A stretch of DNA of 27,007 nt, from positions 1 to 27,007 of the forward strand of contig JAEYXQ010000004.1 of the NCBI GenBank assembly GCA_023431205.1. The letters run 5' to 3'. Below the pieces are notes generated by a model, which saw only the letters and a program-made list of their open reading frames with translations, was not told the origin of the DNA and did not search any database. The position numbers and the translations under genes are program-made. This document shows, in pieces, positions 26,909 through 27,007 of the stretch. The DNA is from Pseudomonadota bacterium. Its GTDB lineage: Bacteria; Pseudomonadota; Alphaproteobacteria; Rhizobiales; Devosiaceae. How positions within the stretch are numbered: position 1 is the stretch's first letter; the number at the start of each line of letters is the position of its first letter.

Positions 26909-27007
26909 ATGACGTTTACTCCCCGCGTGTTTTCGGGAATTCAGCCCTCGGGCGATCTCCACCTCGGCAATTATCTTGGCGCCATTCGCCGCTTTGTGCC
27001 GCTGCAG
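26909..27007 (+). CDS. trpS: tryptophanyl-tRNA synthetase, 3' end outside window
   Basis: Only the first 33 codons are visible. They encode MTFTPRVFSGIQPSGDLHLG and then NYLGAIRRFVPLQ. This is the typical class I TrpRS N-terminus, with GDLHLGNY at the place of the HIGH-type ATP-binding motif. The enzyme charges tRNA-Trp. It follows murJ on the same strand, as in other Hyphomicrobiales. Confidence 0.95.
   Translation, partial: MTFTPRVFSGIQPSGDLHLGNYLGAIRRFVPLQ

Overview
This window looks like core chromosome from a GC-rich alphaproteobacterium, most likely Hyphomicrobiales and close to Devosia. The lineage call is inferred from gene order (ubiB-ubiE / mutM-rpsT-dnaA, and mutS-glnD-murJ-trpS), from an ActR/RegA-type regulator and from protein sequence style; no 16S rRNA gene is present. 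I see no insertion sequence, phage, CRISPR array or tRNA gene.

Left part (1-7100): a small patchwork of convergent and divergent single genes. They are the 3' end of a YbjJ-like MFS transporter, an ActR/RegA-type response regulator without an adjacent kinase gene, a YgjP-like zinc metallopeptidase, a class A penicillin-binding protein (PBP1A) with an unusual DPxTG-repeat tail, a small secreted HExxH protein, a luciferase-like flavin oxidoreductase and a 79-residue protein of unknown function.

Middle part (7101-15151): the chromosome replication block, all on the minus strand in the order rpsT-dnaA-dnaN-recF-gyrB. A short DUF6766-like membrane protein frame sits on the opposite strand between dnaA and dnaN. 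It has no clear start, and no stop before it runs antisense into dnaA. Between dnaA and rpsT lie about 870 bases without a gene. They carry the rpsT terminator, a cluster of GANTC methylation sites, one DnaA-box-like 9-mer, a palindrome flanked by direct repeats, and a hairpin in the dnaA leader.

Right part (15279-27007): rpsT has a clear sigma70 promoter just after mutM. mutM diverges from the ubiquinone pair ubiE-ubiB, which converges on an Ldh_2-family dehydrogenase. mutS, glnD, murJ and the start of trpS then run in one direction with tight spacing, consistent with an operon linking mismatch repair, nitrogen signalling, lipid II flipping and tryptophanyl-tRNA synthesis.

Most of the window is ordinary core genome. 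The points that most deserve a second look are the stop-less DUF6766 frame entering dnaA, the PBP1A repeat tail, the GANTC cluster upstream of dnaA, the small HExxH protein, and the repeated use of a shared CTAG as the stop of two convergent genes.
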